From: Cervus elaphus
Taxonomy: Eukaryota > Chordata > Mammalia > Artiodactyla > Cervidae
Direction: 5' to 3'
Assembly: GCF_910594005.1 (NCBI RefSeq)
Contig: NC_057817.1
Span: forward strand, 32,279,001 to 32,343,000
DNA length: 64,000 nucleotides
A program made the translations under genes and the position numbers. The notes under the pieces are model-generated. The model was not told the origin of the DNA, did no database searches, and worked only from the letters and a program-made list of their open reading frames with translations. Position 1 is the stretch's first letter; every line of letters starts with the position of its first letter. Below, piece by piece: positions 30,955 to 43,125 of the stretch.

Positions 30955-31037
30955 TAGAACAAATCATTTTTTAAAATTTATTTATTTTTTAATTGAAGGA
31001 TAATTGCTTTACAGAGTTTTGTAGAACAAATTATTTT
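30955..31037 (-). mobile_element. 51-bp L1 3'-end fragment with 16-bp TSD, in L1
   Basis: 'tagaacaaatcatttt' (30955-30970) and 'tagaacaaattatttt' (31022-31037) differ at one base and flank 51 bp carrying 'ttttaattgaaggataattg' of an L1 3' UTR in reverse. The host L1 reads through when it is removed. Confidence 0.85.
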
Positions 31038-31928
31038 AAAAATTGTATGAAAACACAAGACCCCAAATAGCCAAACAATCTTAAAACTCACTCTCTGATT
31101 TCAAACTAAACTACAAAGCTACAGTAATCAAAACAGTGTGGTACTGGCATAAAAACAGACACAAAAATCAACAGGACAGAACAGAGCTCAGAAATAGACC
31201 TACACTTACATGGGAAATTAATCTATGACAAAAGAGGCAAGAATATATAATGGGGAAAAGACAGCATCTTCAATAAATGGTGTTGGGAAAACTGGACAGC
31301 TACTTGCAAAAAAATCAAACTAGGCAAAGCTCCCACACTATGCACAAAATAAATTTGAAATGAACTAAAGATATAAAAGTACACCTGAAACCATAAAATT
31401 TCACAGAAGAAAACATAGGCAGTAAGCTCTATGACATTAGTCTTAGCAGTGCTTTTTTGGATCTGTTATCTCAGGCAAGGGACACAAAAGCAAAAACAGA
31501 TAAATGGGACCTAATCAAACTAAATACCTTTTGTACAATGAAAGAAGCTGTTGACAAAACAAAATGGCCACTCTCCTGAGTGGGAGAAGATATTTGTGAA
31601 TGATATATTTCATAAGGGGTTAATATTCAAAACATACAAAGAAGTCATACAACTCAATATGAAAAAATGAGCAAACAACATGATTGAAAAATAGAGGATA
31701 TAAATACACAAGTTTCTAAAGAAGACATACCCATGAAAAGATGCTCAACATCTCTAACCATCAGGGAAATGCAAATCAAAACCATAATGAGATATCTCTT
31801 CATACCTGTCAGAACAGCTGTTATCAAAAAGACAACAAGTAACAAGTGTTCATGAGAATGTGGAGAAAGGAGAACTCTTGTGCACTGTTGGTGGGAATGT
31901 AAACTGGTGCAGCCACTATGGAAAATAG

Positions 31929-32143
31929 TATGTGAAGTGAAGTCGCTCAGTCGTGTCTGACTCTTTGTGACCCCATGGACTGTAGCCTACCAGGATCCTC
32001 AGTCCATGGGATTTTCAAGGCAAGAATACTGGAGTGGGTTGCCATTTCCTTCTCCAGGGGATTTTCCCGACCCAGGGATCGAACCGGGTCTCCCGCATTG
32101 TAGGCAGACGCTTTACCATCTGAGCTACCAGGGAAGCCCATTA
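31929..32143 (-). mobile_element. Bov-tA SINE, reverse, in L1 3' region
   Basis: 'gtcgctcagtcgtgtctgac', 'caaggcaagaatactggagt', 'cccgacccagggatcgaacc', head 'gagctaccagggaagccca'. One of the least diverged SINEs in the window. It separates 'ggaaaatagtatg' from 'aggttcctcaaaaat' of the L1. Confidence 0.96.
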
Positions 32144-32775
32144 GAGGTTCCTCAAAAATATTAAAAATAGAGCTATCATATGATCTAGCAATTCCACTCC
32201 TGAGTATTTATCTGAAGTAATTAGAAAAGATATATGCCCCCCTATGTTCATATTAGCATTATTTGCAATAGCCAAGATATGAAAAGTAACCTAGTGTACG
32301 TCAATAGGTGAATAGATAAAAGCGATGTAGTATGTATTTTCTATACATACACACAATGGAGTATTATTCAGCTATAAAAAAGAATGAAATCTTGCCATTT
32401 GTGACCATGTGGATGGACCTAGAGGGTATTATGGTAAGTAAAGTAAGTCATACAGAAAGAAAAATGTATGATTTCCTTATATGAAGAATCTAAAAAACAA
32501 AATAAATGAACAAACACAACAAAAGAGAAACAGACTGGTGGATAAAGAGAACAAGCATATGGGTACCAGAGGAGAGGGGGATGAAGGAGAAAATAAATAG
32601 ATGAGGGAGATCAAGAGGTACAAACTTCCAGTTGCAAAGTAAATGAGTCATGGGTATGAAATGTACAATGTCAGGAATGTAGTCAATAACTATGTAATAT
32701 CTTTGTATGACTACAGTAACTATGTAATATCTATGTAATATGGAACATAGTCAATAACTGTGTAATATCTTTATC

Positions 32776-33720
32776 AATTTTTCTGATCATGACTATTTCT
32801 TGACTCTCAGTTCTTTTGGATATTTTTTCTTTTTATTGAAGCAAACCCTTTAGTAGTTGTTCAGCCAATGTCAGAATGTAGAAACATTTTTCATCTTTGT
32901 ATATCTTAAAATGTCTTTATCCCTTAATCTTGGATAACTAGCTTGTTTGGGTATAGAATCTTGGTTGACAGTTATTTTCTCTCAACACTTCAAAACACTC
33001 TCTAGTCTTCTGACATGTGTCATTGCTAATGAGAAATCTGATAGTCTAATAGGGTTGGTTTTGTTTTTGTTTTGTAGTTAATTTGGCTTTTCCCTTTGGC
33101 AGTTTTTAAAGTTTTCTTTTTTACTCTTGATGTACTATAGTTTTACTGTAATGTACTGAGGTATCAGTTTATTTTTATTTATGCTGCTCAGCACTCAATG
33201 TGAACTTTCAGTGAGAGGGTTCACATTTTTCCTTAGTTGTGGAGACTTCTTGGTTACTGTCTCCTTGAATATTCTTTCTCTCTTTTCCAGTTTTCTGTTC
33301 TTCTGGAAATCCTGTTAGACTTGAATGTGAGCATCACATCTTTTAAATGCTTGTTTTTATTATCAGTCAATGCCACATTCTGGGAATTTTTTCAGAATTT
33401 TTAATTGGTCTTTCTTTTTTTAAACACCCATCAGTTCTCATTTTATTTTACCCTCTTCTCTTCATGAAATATCATTCTTTAAAAAAAAATGTCTTATTTC
33501 TTGATTTCCGTCAGTATCCAGATATCCTTATTTTATATTTTTTTCCTTTCATCAGAGCGAACTTATCTGCTGATTGATCTGTTGGCAGTCTTTCTTAACA
33601 TTCGTCATCTCTGTTTGCTTCTTTATTGGATTTGCTGCCTCCTCTTGTGGAGAAGTGATTTTTCCTGTCTTTCTCTGTGCCCACCACCCTCATTTACTCC
33701 CAACCTCTAGCAGTTTATTT
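32776..33720 (-). mobile_element. Possible old L1-related sequence
   Basis: Text such as 'tagtcttctgacatgtgtca', 'gagaaatctgatagtctaat' and the later 'cttctggaaatcctgttaga' recalls a degenerate reverse L1 5' or intergenic region seen in mammals. I cannot align it by eye, so boundaries and orientation are guesses. Confidence 0.35.
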
Positions 33721-35589
33721 TGTCAGCTCAGGCCTCTCTTCCCATGAAGTCATTGGCAGTATTGTAGGTCCATGCAGTTCTTGGGGGAACAAGTAGATCC
33801 TGCATAGAGTAGAGTGAATCTTGAGCCAGGTCCTGCCTGCTTTTGCTAAGTGTACAGTTTTATGTAACCTCTAGTCCCCAGGAAATATCTGGTGGTAGCT
33901 TTTATTTTCAGCATTCTTTTATTAGAACAGCTCTACTCCAAACCCTGAGTTTTAAGAATCAAGTCTGGCCCTGAATCCCTATCTTGCCCGAAGCACTGTT
34001 AGCCTCTTTGATTCCATGGGACCTAAAATCTCTAGCTGGTTGGCTTACTCTGTGAACAGAGCCTGGCAGCCTTGTGATTTTATTCCTGTGTACCACTCGG
34101 TGCCCACAGAAATGTTGATCTTGTTTTTGAATCTGACAAAGTCTTTTTAATGTTCTCTTAATATTTTCATAAGTACTTGAAGAGAAAGGGGAGAGGCAAG
34201 GAAAACTGCAAAGCTTGAACTTATAATGCTCTTTTCATTGTACACCCTAGTCAGGATTTGATGTACTAGGTATGAAGGCCAGTAAGCTGCAACAAGCTGG
34301 ACAGCTAGAGTTACTGAAATAGGTGGCAACATAATCAGTGATCTAAAAGAAAGAGCATCAGTTTTATGAGTCTGCTTTGTGATACAAGAGTTCCATCGTC
34401 AAATACATTTGGGAGATGCAACATCATTAGTATATTCTATTCACAGAAATTCAGTGAATATTAGCATATTGAAGGCTCTGAAAAATCTTGTAGTAAATAA
34501 ATGTCTTTGTCTTTATTTAATCTGATACTTCTCAAATTTTCTTGACCATACCATATTCCCCCCCACCCCCACCCCCCAAAAAAAAACACATGAAAAGCTC
34601 AAGAACTCTTTGGGATATACTGGCCAGAAAATCTCTCTTTATTAACATATAACCACAATACTTATGGAGCTCATTTCTATAAGACATAGGAAGAAGTAGA
34701 TGCTATATGAGTTAGAATGAAATTTAAAGACTCTGGTCCTTTTCTATTCACTCTGAAAAGATCCTCTTCAGTCGCTCAGAATTAGGACATGGTTTATTCT
34801 GGAACATGTCTTTCTCTGTGAGAAGCCTTCATGGGGACCATTGCATGGCAAGTCTGTCCTGTTTCAACTGCCATGTGCCTAAACTTTTCAGACAGCAGAC
34901 CTACTCCTCTGGTCTCTGTTGGTGCCTGATTTTCGTGGTGAACCACTATGAGGGGAGCAAGAATTTCTCTTCCAGTTCCCTAATGGCCTCAGACAGCAGT
35001 GAACTCTTCCACAAGATAATGGCTGTTCAAGCCCTCCAGGTCCTCAAGGCATATCTGTCATTTGCCCAGCTCCTGACTGGGCGCTATCCAAGTGCAATGA
35101 GAACGTGGGTTCTGTTTTCTAGTTCTCGGCTGCTGGTCTATCTCCTTCCTAGTTTCCATTTCTAAACTGACACTGAGGTGTCTTTAATAATCTTTTGGGA
35201 GCTAAGACAAAAGTCGCTTACCTCAGCTTACCATCTTCTCAGAAATTGCTTTCTCTTTTAATGTTTGTCTTTGCTACTGGACAAAGGAATATGGATAGAG
35301 GTTGCCCCTCACTTCACTTTTCATTCTCTAAAACAGGCACAGATGGTGATCCATAGTACAAGATAATAGCTGCTCAATAAATAAATGTAATATGAATAAA
35401 TGCTTTTCACTGGGATTAAAGTGATTTTTAATAGCTTCAAATTAAAAAAAATAACATGAGCCAGATGCAGTGACTGTCACCAAAGGTTTGAAATAGTATT
35501 TTCTCCCCAAATAGTAAGATGATAGGGAGAGATTCTTACCTTGGGTCCATTTCTACTCAGTCCTTTTTCTTCTGTCTTCCCATTTCTAC
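33721..35589. other. Unrecognised sequence
   Basis: About 1.9 kb without a recognised gene or family. A (C)n/(A)n low-complexity patch lies at 34558-34588. An open forward frame of 119 codons at 34806-35165 has no domain I recognise, no splice signals and a Ser/Leu-rich composition typical of chance frames. Confidence 0.4.
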
Positions 35590-36060
35590 CCTTTTATTTT
35601 GAAAAAAATGAAACAAAAACATTTCAGAATAAAAATTTTCAAAATTCTTTGAAAAAAGAAAAGTTGAAAGAATAATACAGTGAACACCTAGAATACTTTC
35701 ACCCAGATTCCTCCCCCAAGTTTTTATTATTATTTCAAAAAAATCAACTGTGATACATAATATTATTTGAGATACAGCCCTTATTCTGATTTCCCCAGTT
35801 GCCTTCTCTGCCCTTTACAACTACTTATCTTTTTCACTCAAGAGTCTATCAGGGATCTTGCATTGCATTTGATGATGAAAGCCCTGCCATATGGAGCCAC
35901 AGAGCAGGGAATGTCAGCTCCTCGCAATTTGGCTGGGTCAGCAGACTACTTAGGACTCTATTTTATAATCCAATGTATTTTGCCAGGTCCCTCTCCCCAG
36001 CTTGTGTTGCCCATTGTTACATAAATTATAACCATATCTTTCCGTGCTTTTAGTATCTTA
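35590..36060. mobile_element. Old L1M-like remnant
   Basis: 'aagaataatacagtgaacac' followed by 'ctttcacccagattcctccc' and 'gggatcttgcattgcatttg' belongs to the same old L1 UTR type seen better preserved at 59755-60540. Diverged. Confidence 0.5.
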
Positions 36061-36769
36061 AAGATATGAAATGGCTATTTGACATGCTGACATTTCTAAG
36101 ATGAATGATTCTGCCTAGCCAAAATAACAGTGGCTTAGCCACTTAAGATTTTATTTTTTCTGTGTACAAGGAGTCTAAAAATTATAAATTTCTTACCAGC
36201 CCACTCTTCTGTCATCCCTAGGTTTTAGCAATTGTTCTCATGGTTGAAAATGGCTGCTAGAGCTTCAGCCATCACATGTGAGGTCCAGGTAGTAGGACTG
36301 AGAAAAAGAAAGAGAATATCTGGTCCTTTTCTTAAAAAGGAGACTCCTTGGAAATAATATGTAATGCTTCTTACGTCTCATTTACCAAAAACTAGTCACA
36401 TAACCAAAGAAGACTAAGAAATGTAATCTAAGCTAGGTGGTAATGTGCCCTGCAAAAATTAGGGTTCTGTTACTAAAGAATACTGAGTGACAGCTAACAG
36501 TCTCTGCCATATCCTTCTAACCGGGAGGGGCCACCAATCTTCAGCTGAATTTAAAGAAAGATTATCAGTTAGTGCCTCATAGGACTCATATTGGCTTGAA
36601 TTACTGCTGGATCCTTGGGTAAGATGCACTAATATTTGTTGGGAGGGGTTATGTTTTCTGTTTTATTTAACAATATAAGGTCTAGGAGGAGTAAATATTT
36701 ATTAATCAATTTAGAATGAAAATTCTAAGTCATTTTATTAAAACCATAATAATTTATTGAACCATGGTT
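36061..36769. other. Unrecognised sequence
   Basis: About 700 bp, AT-rich, no gene or repeat family recognised. Confidence 0.4.
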
Positions 36770-36882
36770 GAAATAGTGTGGGCTTGGGTCAGATAGGCTT
36801 GAGTTTGCCACATTCTTGCTGTGAGGATCAGATGGGACATGTTAAAGGTTTCAATAAGTAGTCAACACACAGTCAAAGCTCA
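36770..36882 (+). mobile_element. MIR fragment, forward
   Basis: 'tgggcttgggtcagatagg', then 'gctgtgaggatcagatggga' and 'tcaataagtagtcaacacac' match the middle and 3' parts of MIR with a gap. Confidence 0.55.
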
Positions 36883-37019
36883 CCTGCCATCCTCTCTTCC
36901 TTCTTCCTCCCTTCCTTCCATCAAGATGCTGTGTGCTGGCAGAGAGACCTAGTTGACATGCATTACTTCACAACTACTTTTTAAAGCCAACTGTGTCTAA
37001 ATAAAAAGTCAGCTGATAT

Positions 37020-37115
37020 AGGAGTTCCCTTGTATGTTATTTGTTGCTTTTCCTTTGCTGCTTTTAATATTCTCTCTTTAATTTTTGTCATTTTGATTAC
37101 AATGTGCCTTGATGT
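37020..37115 (-). mobile_element. Short L1-like fragment
   Basis: 'ttgctttttcctttgctgc'-type text followed by 'aatattctctctttaatttt' and 'attacaatgtgccttgatgt' is a recurrent fragment of old reverse L1 copies. Neighbouring sequence to 38140 is unrecognised. Confidence 0.5.
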
Positions 37116-38144
37116 GTGGCTAAATTTAAAGCAATATTTAGCCATGTCCAGGGGGTCATTTGCTGACTTGTGCTCATCTCTGGTTGAGGTTGCCTAGGTC
37201 TGGACTTTTAAGTAGGGCAGTTTTTACATGAAGGTGGAAGTTCAGTAGCAGCTTAGAATAAATACACCTTCATTTCTGCTTTTGGACCTATGGGGGCTGT
37301 CTTTTATTTGTTTATGTTCAACATAGCCAGCTTCCAAATATGGGGATGGCAGGAATAAGTTCAATGGGTTCTTTGAGCTTTCTGTGTCTCTGACTTGATA
37401 AAAAGGGGCACACTGTTTCAGAGGGAGAAGCCCATGAGGCCCAGAAACTTCCTCTTCAGTTGTGGGCAATTCCTATCTCAGTTGTTTCTTTGGAAACTGC
37501 TGCCCAAATCATGTAAACCGCTGACAACAGTGAGCAGAAGGGGAAGCATTTTTGTAAAACATCTGTAGAGTGTCCACTTCAAGCAGCGCTGGGGGTGCTG
37601 GGGAAAATTAATGGTTGTTTTGACAGCCTGAGTCTTTAAGCCGAGGCACTAAAAAGTACTTTTCACATCGTTAAATGCAACTTCTCTCCTCCCTCAAAGT
37701 TGAGCTGTAATAGTGGTTGATTACCATGTACAGGCTACTCTATCTTTATTTCTCAGTAGTTCACTTGGGAGGATAAAAATGACAAAAGTCATCTGAGACT
37801 TGAATAGAATGTGTTTGGTCTTCTTAATAGGATTAACAATTAATTGGTCAAAGTACATGCCTACTAAAATGTTGACAGCTTCATCACATGTTGGGGATAT
37901 TTATTACCTCTAGAGATAATAAACATATAAGCAATTGGGAGGATTATATCTTTACCTAGATGCCTTTTATGGGGAGGGGTTGATTCTTGATTCCCTGAGT
38001 GGTAAATATGCAGAACCAGAGCAATGTAGTGGAGAGATATTGGGTTTAGATTTGGTTAAGCCCTGCCTTGGGAATTGAAGTAACCTTGATTAAGCATGAA
38101 GAGTGAACTTGATAAGGATCATTATGGGATTCGTGATAAACAGC
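37116..38144. other. Unrecognised sequence
   Basis: About 1 kb with no repeat or gene recognised. Confidence 0.4.
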
Positions 38145-38540
38145 TTTGAGTGTCAGGCATTGACTCAAGTGTTTCAGCTATGCTCTATTATTTAATTCTC
38201 ATACTGATTCTGCTGCTAAGTCACTTCAGTCGTGTCCGACCCTGTGTGACCCCATAGATGGCAGCCCACCAGGCTCCCCCATCCCTGGGATTCTCCAGGC
38301 AAGAATACTGGAGTAGGTTGCCATTTCCTTCTCCAATGCATGAAAGTGAAAGTGAAGTCACTCAGTCATGTCTGACTCCCAGCGACCCCATGGACTACAG
38401 CCTACCAGGCCCCTCTGTCCATGGGATTTTCCAGGCAAGAGTACTGGAGTGGGTTGCCATTGCCTTCTCCACATACTGATTCTAGGAGGTGTTATTAACC
38501 TCAGAAAGGTTTGCTTAACCTCACATGGTTAGATCTGCCT
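38145..38540 (-). mobile_element. MIR, reverse, split by BOV-A2
   Basis: Left part has 'ctattatttaattctcatac'; right part, after the SINE, reads 'ggaggtgttattaacctcag' and 'gcttaacctcacatgg'. Together they follow the reverse MIR order. Confidence 0.65.
38200..38483 (-). mobile_element. BOV-A2 SINE (dimeric), reverse, 12-bp TSD
   Basis: Two Bov-A monomers head to tail (38212-38335 and about 38350-38471), each with 'ggcaagaatactggagt'- or 'ggcaagagtactggagt'-type cores and 'gttgccattt/gccttctcc' ends. Perfect TSD 'catactgattct' at 38200-38211 and 38472-38483. BOV-A2 is restricted to ruminants. Confidence 0.97.
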
Positions 38541-38869
38541 GGCATGTTCCTCTGTGCTGCATGTCTTTACATGGGGCAGTGTATGTTTTGTAAATTCTAA
38601 AAAGGCTGTGTAAACCTAAGAAATTACTCTTCTTTTAATTCAACCAAAATGAATCACACATAGTCCAAGCTGCTTCCTTGAGATTCACAGGTTTGGAGAC
38701 TGTTAGGATTTCTGCAACAAGTGAGAGAAAGCAGTCTTATGGTTAGAAAATAAACACTTTAGAAAATAAAGTCCCATGTAAAAGGAAAGGGAGTTTGTTT
38801 TAATCTGAGCAAAACTTCAGTTTTCAAATGTCCAAATTGCTGATGATTATGGCAGACATTCTGGGCTGA
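38541..38869. other. Unrecognised sequence
   Basis: About 330 bp with no family recognised. Confidence 0.4.
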
Positions 38870-39905
38870 CTCAACTCAATTTCCAACCATATTTTCCTTG
38901 TCTGTTTCTGTCTTAGAGGCTGTAAAACTTAAAACCTTGTTTCCCAGCCTCCCTTACAACAGGGGTGGCCATGGAACACAGTTCCAGGCTTTAGTGAGGA
39001 GCTAAGGAGTGTCCTATAAAACAGAATTTAGCTGGCTTTTGTCCTTGGTTCCTGGGGAGCCTTTTAACCCTTGGGATTTCCTATGTGGTAGAAGGATCTG
39101 TTTTTCATGGTAAACCCTTTAAACCACACCTGAGTTATGCTAATGAAGTGACTCAGGGTCTTCCCCTAAGTAATTTCAGGATGGGAGCTGGCCACGCTAG
39201 AAAGACCAATCTTGTGATTGAAGGGTTGGGGCTTTGAGCCACAGGAGGTTAGCCAGACTTCCAGGGAGAGGAGGAGCATTGAAGTTCAGTTAGATGGTCA
39301 AATGATTCAATCAGTCACGCTCTTTAATAAAACTCCAATAAAAACTCTGGCTCTCCAAAGATGGGGCGGGTTCTCTGGCTGGTGATACACATTGAAGTGC
39401 CAGGAGGATGAGGCATAGGATCCTCTCAGACCTTGCCTTATGGGTCTCTTCTTTTTTTTTTTTTCCATTTATTTTTACTAGTTGGAGGCTAATTACTTCA
39501 CAACATTGCAGTGGGTTTTGTCATACATTGACATGAATCAGCCATGGAGTTACATGTATTCCCCATCCCGATCCCCCCTCCCACCTCCCTCTCTGCCAGC
39601 TCCCTCTGGGTCTAGGGTCTCTTCTTTTGACTGGTTTTGATTTCTATTATTTTGCTCTAATACTACTATAATGATAAGTATATTTATTTCCTTGGTTCTA
39701 TGAGTCATTCTAGCAAATTACTGAACCCAAGAGGATAGTGGGAACCTCTGAATTCATATTCAGGTATTTGGAAGTACAGGTGGCCTGGGACCCTGCAAGC
39801 TTGTGGCCGATGTGTGACATGAGGGTAGTCTAAGGAGGACGATGCCCTTAACCTATGAAGTCTGACCTCACTCCAGGTAGTTAGCATCAGGATTGCCCTG
39901 CAGGG
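38870..39905 (+). mobile_element. Old ERV LTR-like sequence, forward, split by L1
   Basis: 'ttcaatcagtcacgctcttt', 'ataaaactccaataaaaact' and, past the young L1, 'ttctatgagtcattctagca', 'aaattactgaacccaagagg', 'atagtgggaacctctgaatt' and 'cccttaacctatgaagtctg' match an old mammalian LTR with poly(A) signals. I do not recall its family name, and the left limit is approximate. Confidence 0.6.
39442..39628 (-). mobile_element. Young L1 3' tip, reverse, 14-bp TSD
   Basis: Only about 159 bp: poly(T), then 'tagttggaggctaattactt', 'gacatgaatcagccatgg', 'cccatcccgatcccccctcc'. Perfect TSD 'gggtctcttctttt' at 39442-39455 and 39615-39628. Confidence 0.95.
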
Positions 39906-40265
39906 AGGAATATCTTTTCCAAACAAAAGGGCAAAAGCACATTAAGAGAAAAACCTCTGCCTTTAAACCTTTTCCCTTCACACTTCTTCCTACTTAGAAT
40001 GTGGATACTATGCTTGGTGGTGCAACAACTTTATTTTGTGACCACAAAGACTAAAGCCACAAACAAAAGATGACAGAGAAGAAAGTTAGAAGGAGCTTAG
40101 GTCCCTGATGACTCCATAATATAGTTATCCCAACCTTGGACTGAAGAACCCTGGAGTCCTTGTAACTTGAGAGAAAACAAATCCCTGTGTATATAAGCTT
40201 CTCTTTGTTGGATTTTCTGTTATTTGTGGCTAAATGTATTTATTTCTAACTGATACCTGCTATAT
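39906..40265 (+). mobile_element. Possible MaLR/ERVL-like LTR end
   Basis: 'gttggattttctgttatttg' followed by 'taactgatacctgc' resembles the 3' end of old MaLR-type LTRs. Upstream sequence is not recognised, so this is weak. Confidence 0.4.
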
Positions 40266-40715
40266 GTTATGTGTTGTGATAACTCAAAAGGGGGTGGAAA
40301 TTAGGCAAACCTTTATGTAACGAAAGATGAATGTAAAGAATTGTGTGTTTATTTTTCTCTTTCTCTTTTCTGACGTGTGTTTAGTTTTGTATGACAAGAT
40401 GAATTATGTTTGGAAAGCAAAACTTCTTTTTCTTTGCTCTAAAACTGATAGTTTCTTCATTTCTAAAGCTTTTCCTGCTTTTCACAGTTTGGTGAAAATT
40501 AGAGATTATATCTTCCTTAGAGATCAGCAACCTTTTGATTTATTACATAAATCACTTTATAATTAAAATTATAAAATTTATTTTATCTGACATAACTGTA
40601 TTTGCCAAACAATTTGTGAACAAATCAAATTGTCCCTATTTATGGTCCTAAATTAACAAAGCTACCTACAGATTTATACTTATTAAATTTTAAGAAAATC
40701 ATTTAAATTATCCTT
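40266..40715. other. Unrecognised AT-rich sequence
   Basis: About 450 bp, strongly AT-rich. An open forward frame of 79 codons shows nothing recognisable. Confidence 0.4.
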
Positions 40716-43125
40716 AGCGCTGGAGCAGTGAGCGGCCAAGAGGAGATACCCCATGTCCAAGGTCAGAGAAACCCCAATAAGACAGTAGGCCCTGAGAGAG
40801 GGCATCAGGGGGGCAGACAGACAGAAACCACAATCACAGAAAACTAACCAATCTGATCACATGGACCATAGCCTTGTCTAACTCATGAAACTATGAGCCA
40901 TGCATGCTCCCAAGACAGACGGGTCATGGTGGAGAGTTCTGACAAAATGTGGTCCACTGGAGAAGGGAATGGCAAACCACTTCAGTATTCTTGCCTTGAG
41001 AACCCCATGGACAGTATGAAAAGGCAAAAGACAGGACACTGAAAGATGAACTCCCCAGGTCAGTAGGTGCCCAATATGCTACTGGAAGTCGGTGGAGAAA
41101 TAACTCCAGAAAGAATGAAGAGACAGAGTGAAAGCAAAAAAAAAAAAACCACCTAGCTGGTCATGGAAGCAAGGTCCAATGCTGTAAAGAGCAATATTGC
41201 ATAGGAACCTGAAATGTTTGGTCGATGAATCCAGGCAAATTGGAAGTGGCTAAACAGGAGATGGCAAGAGTGAATGTCGATATTTTAGGAATCGGCAAAC
41301 TAAAATGGACTGGAATGGGTGAATTTAACTCAGATGACCATTATATCTACTACGGTGGGCAAGAATCTCTAAGAAGAAATGGAGTAGCCATCATAGTCAA
41401 CAAAAGAGTCTGAAATGCAGTACTTGGATGCAATCTCAAAAACGACAGAATTATCTCTGTTCGTTTCCAAGGCAAATCATTCAATACCCGACCAGTAATG
41501 CTGAAGAAGCTGAAGTTGAACGGTTCTATGAAGACTTACAAGACCTTTTAGAACTAACACCCAAAAAAGATATCCTTTTCATTATAGGGGACTGGAATGC
41601 ATAAGTAGGAAGTCAAGAAACACCTGGAGTAAGAGGCAAGTTTGGCCTTGGAGTACAGAATGAAGCAGGGCAAAGGCTCATAGAGTTCTGCCAAGAAAAT
41701 GCACTAGTCATAGAAAACACCCTCTTCCAACAACACAAGAGAAGACTCTACACATGGACATTGGCAGATGGTCAATACCGAAATCATATTGATTATATTC
41801 TTTGTGGCCAAAGATGGAGAAGCTCTATACAGTCAACAAAAACAAGACCAGGAGCTGACTGTGGCTCAGGTCATGAACTCCTTATTGCCAAATTCAGATT
41901 TAATTTGAGGAAAGTAGGGAAAACCACTAGAGTATTCAGGTATGACCTAAATCAAATCCTTTATGATTATACAGTGGAAGTGAGAAATCGATTTAAGGGA
42001 CTAGATCTGATAGACAGAGTGTCTGATGAACTATGGAGTTTCGTGACATTGTACAGGAGACAGGGTCAAGACCATCCCCAAGAAAAAGAAATGCAAAAAA
42101 GCAAAATGGCTGTCTGAGGAGGCCTTACAAATAGCAGTGAAAAGAGGAGAAGTGGAAGGCAAGGAGAAAAGGAAAGATACACCCATTTGAGTGCAGGAAA
42201 TCAACGAGAGATGAGAACGCCTTCCTCACTGATCAGTGCAAAGAAATAGAGGAAAACAATAGAATGGGAAAGACTAGAGATCTCTTCAAGAAAATTAGAG
42301 ATACCAAGGGAACATTTCACGCAAAGTTGGTCTCAATAAAGGACAGAAATGGTATGGACCTAACAGAAGCAGAAGATATTAAGAAGAGGTGGCAAGAATA
42401 CACAGAAGAACTGTACAAAAAAGATCTTAATGACCCAGATAACCATGATGATGTGATCACTCACCTAGAGTCAGACAACCTGGAATGTGAAGTCAAGTGG
42501 GCCTTAGGAAGCATTACTACTAACAAAGCTAGTGGAGGTGATAGAATTCTAGTTGAGCTATTTCAAATCCTAAAAGATGATGCTGTGAAAGCGCTGCACT
42601 CACTATGTCAGCAAATTTGGAAAACTCAAAAGGGGCCACAGGACTAGAAAAGGTCAGTTTTCATTCCAATCCCAAAGAAAGGCAATGCCAAAGAATGCTC
42701 AAACTACTGCATAATTGCACTCATCTCACATGCTAGTAAAGTAATGCTCAAAATTCTCCAATCCAGGCTTCAACAATACATGAGCTGTGAAGTTCCAGAT
42801 GTTCAAGCTGGATTTAGAAAAGGCAGAGGAACCAGGGATCAATTGTTCAACATCTGTTGGATTATCAAAAAAGCAAGAGAGTTTCAGAAAAATATCTACT
42901 TCTGTGTTATTGACAATGCCAAAGCCTTTGACTGTGTGGATCAAGTAAACTGTGGAAAATTCTTCAAGAGATGGGAATACCAGACCACCTGACATGCCTC
43001 TTGAGAAATCTGTATGCAGGTCAGGAAGCAACAGTTAGAACTGGACATGGAACAACAGACTGGTTCCATATTGGGAACGGAGTACATCGAGGCTGTATAT
43101 TGTCACCCTGCTTATTTAACTTATA

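Larger units (their letters stand above)
29780..32500 (+). pseudogene. L1 ORF2 remnant (reverse transcriptase to C-terminus)
   Basis: The reverse transcriptase catalytic block is still legible: codons for 'FADD' at 30316-30327 after 'tcattatttgcagatgacat', preceded by 'caaggatgcacactcttggc', the '(R)QGCPLSPL'-type block. Stops and frameshifts occur throughout, and two SINEs split it, so no open frame above about 80 codons survives. The N-terminal endonuclease is absent because the copy is 5'-truncated. Confidence 0.85.
29775..32775 (+). mobile_element. L1, 3' half, forward, with three insertions
   Basis: Continuous forward L1 text from mid reverse transcriptase ('aaaggccaatatcactgata') to a degenerate 3' UTR ('tagtcaataactatgtaata' repeats near 32670-32770). 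Later insertions: SINE 30370-30591, L1 micro-fragment 30971-31021, SINE 31929-32143. A 19-bp poly(A)-bearing duplication sits at 29795-29830. Older than BovL1, younger than L2/MIR. Confidence 0.9.

Noticed and set aside
34806..35165. 119-codon forward open frame
   Set aside because: No domain, signal or splice context; Ser/Leu-rich as expected from chance frames in C/T-rich DNA, and the reverse strand is no better.
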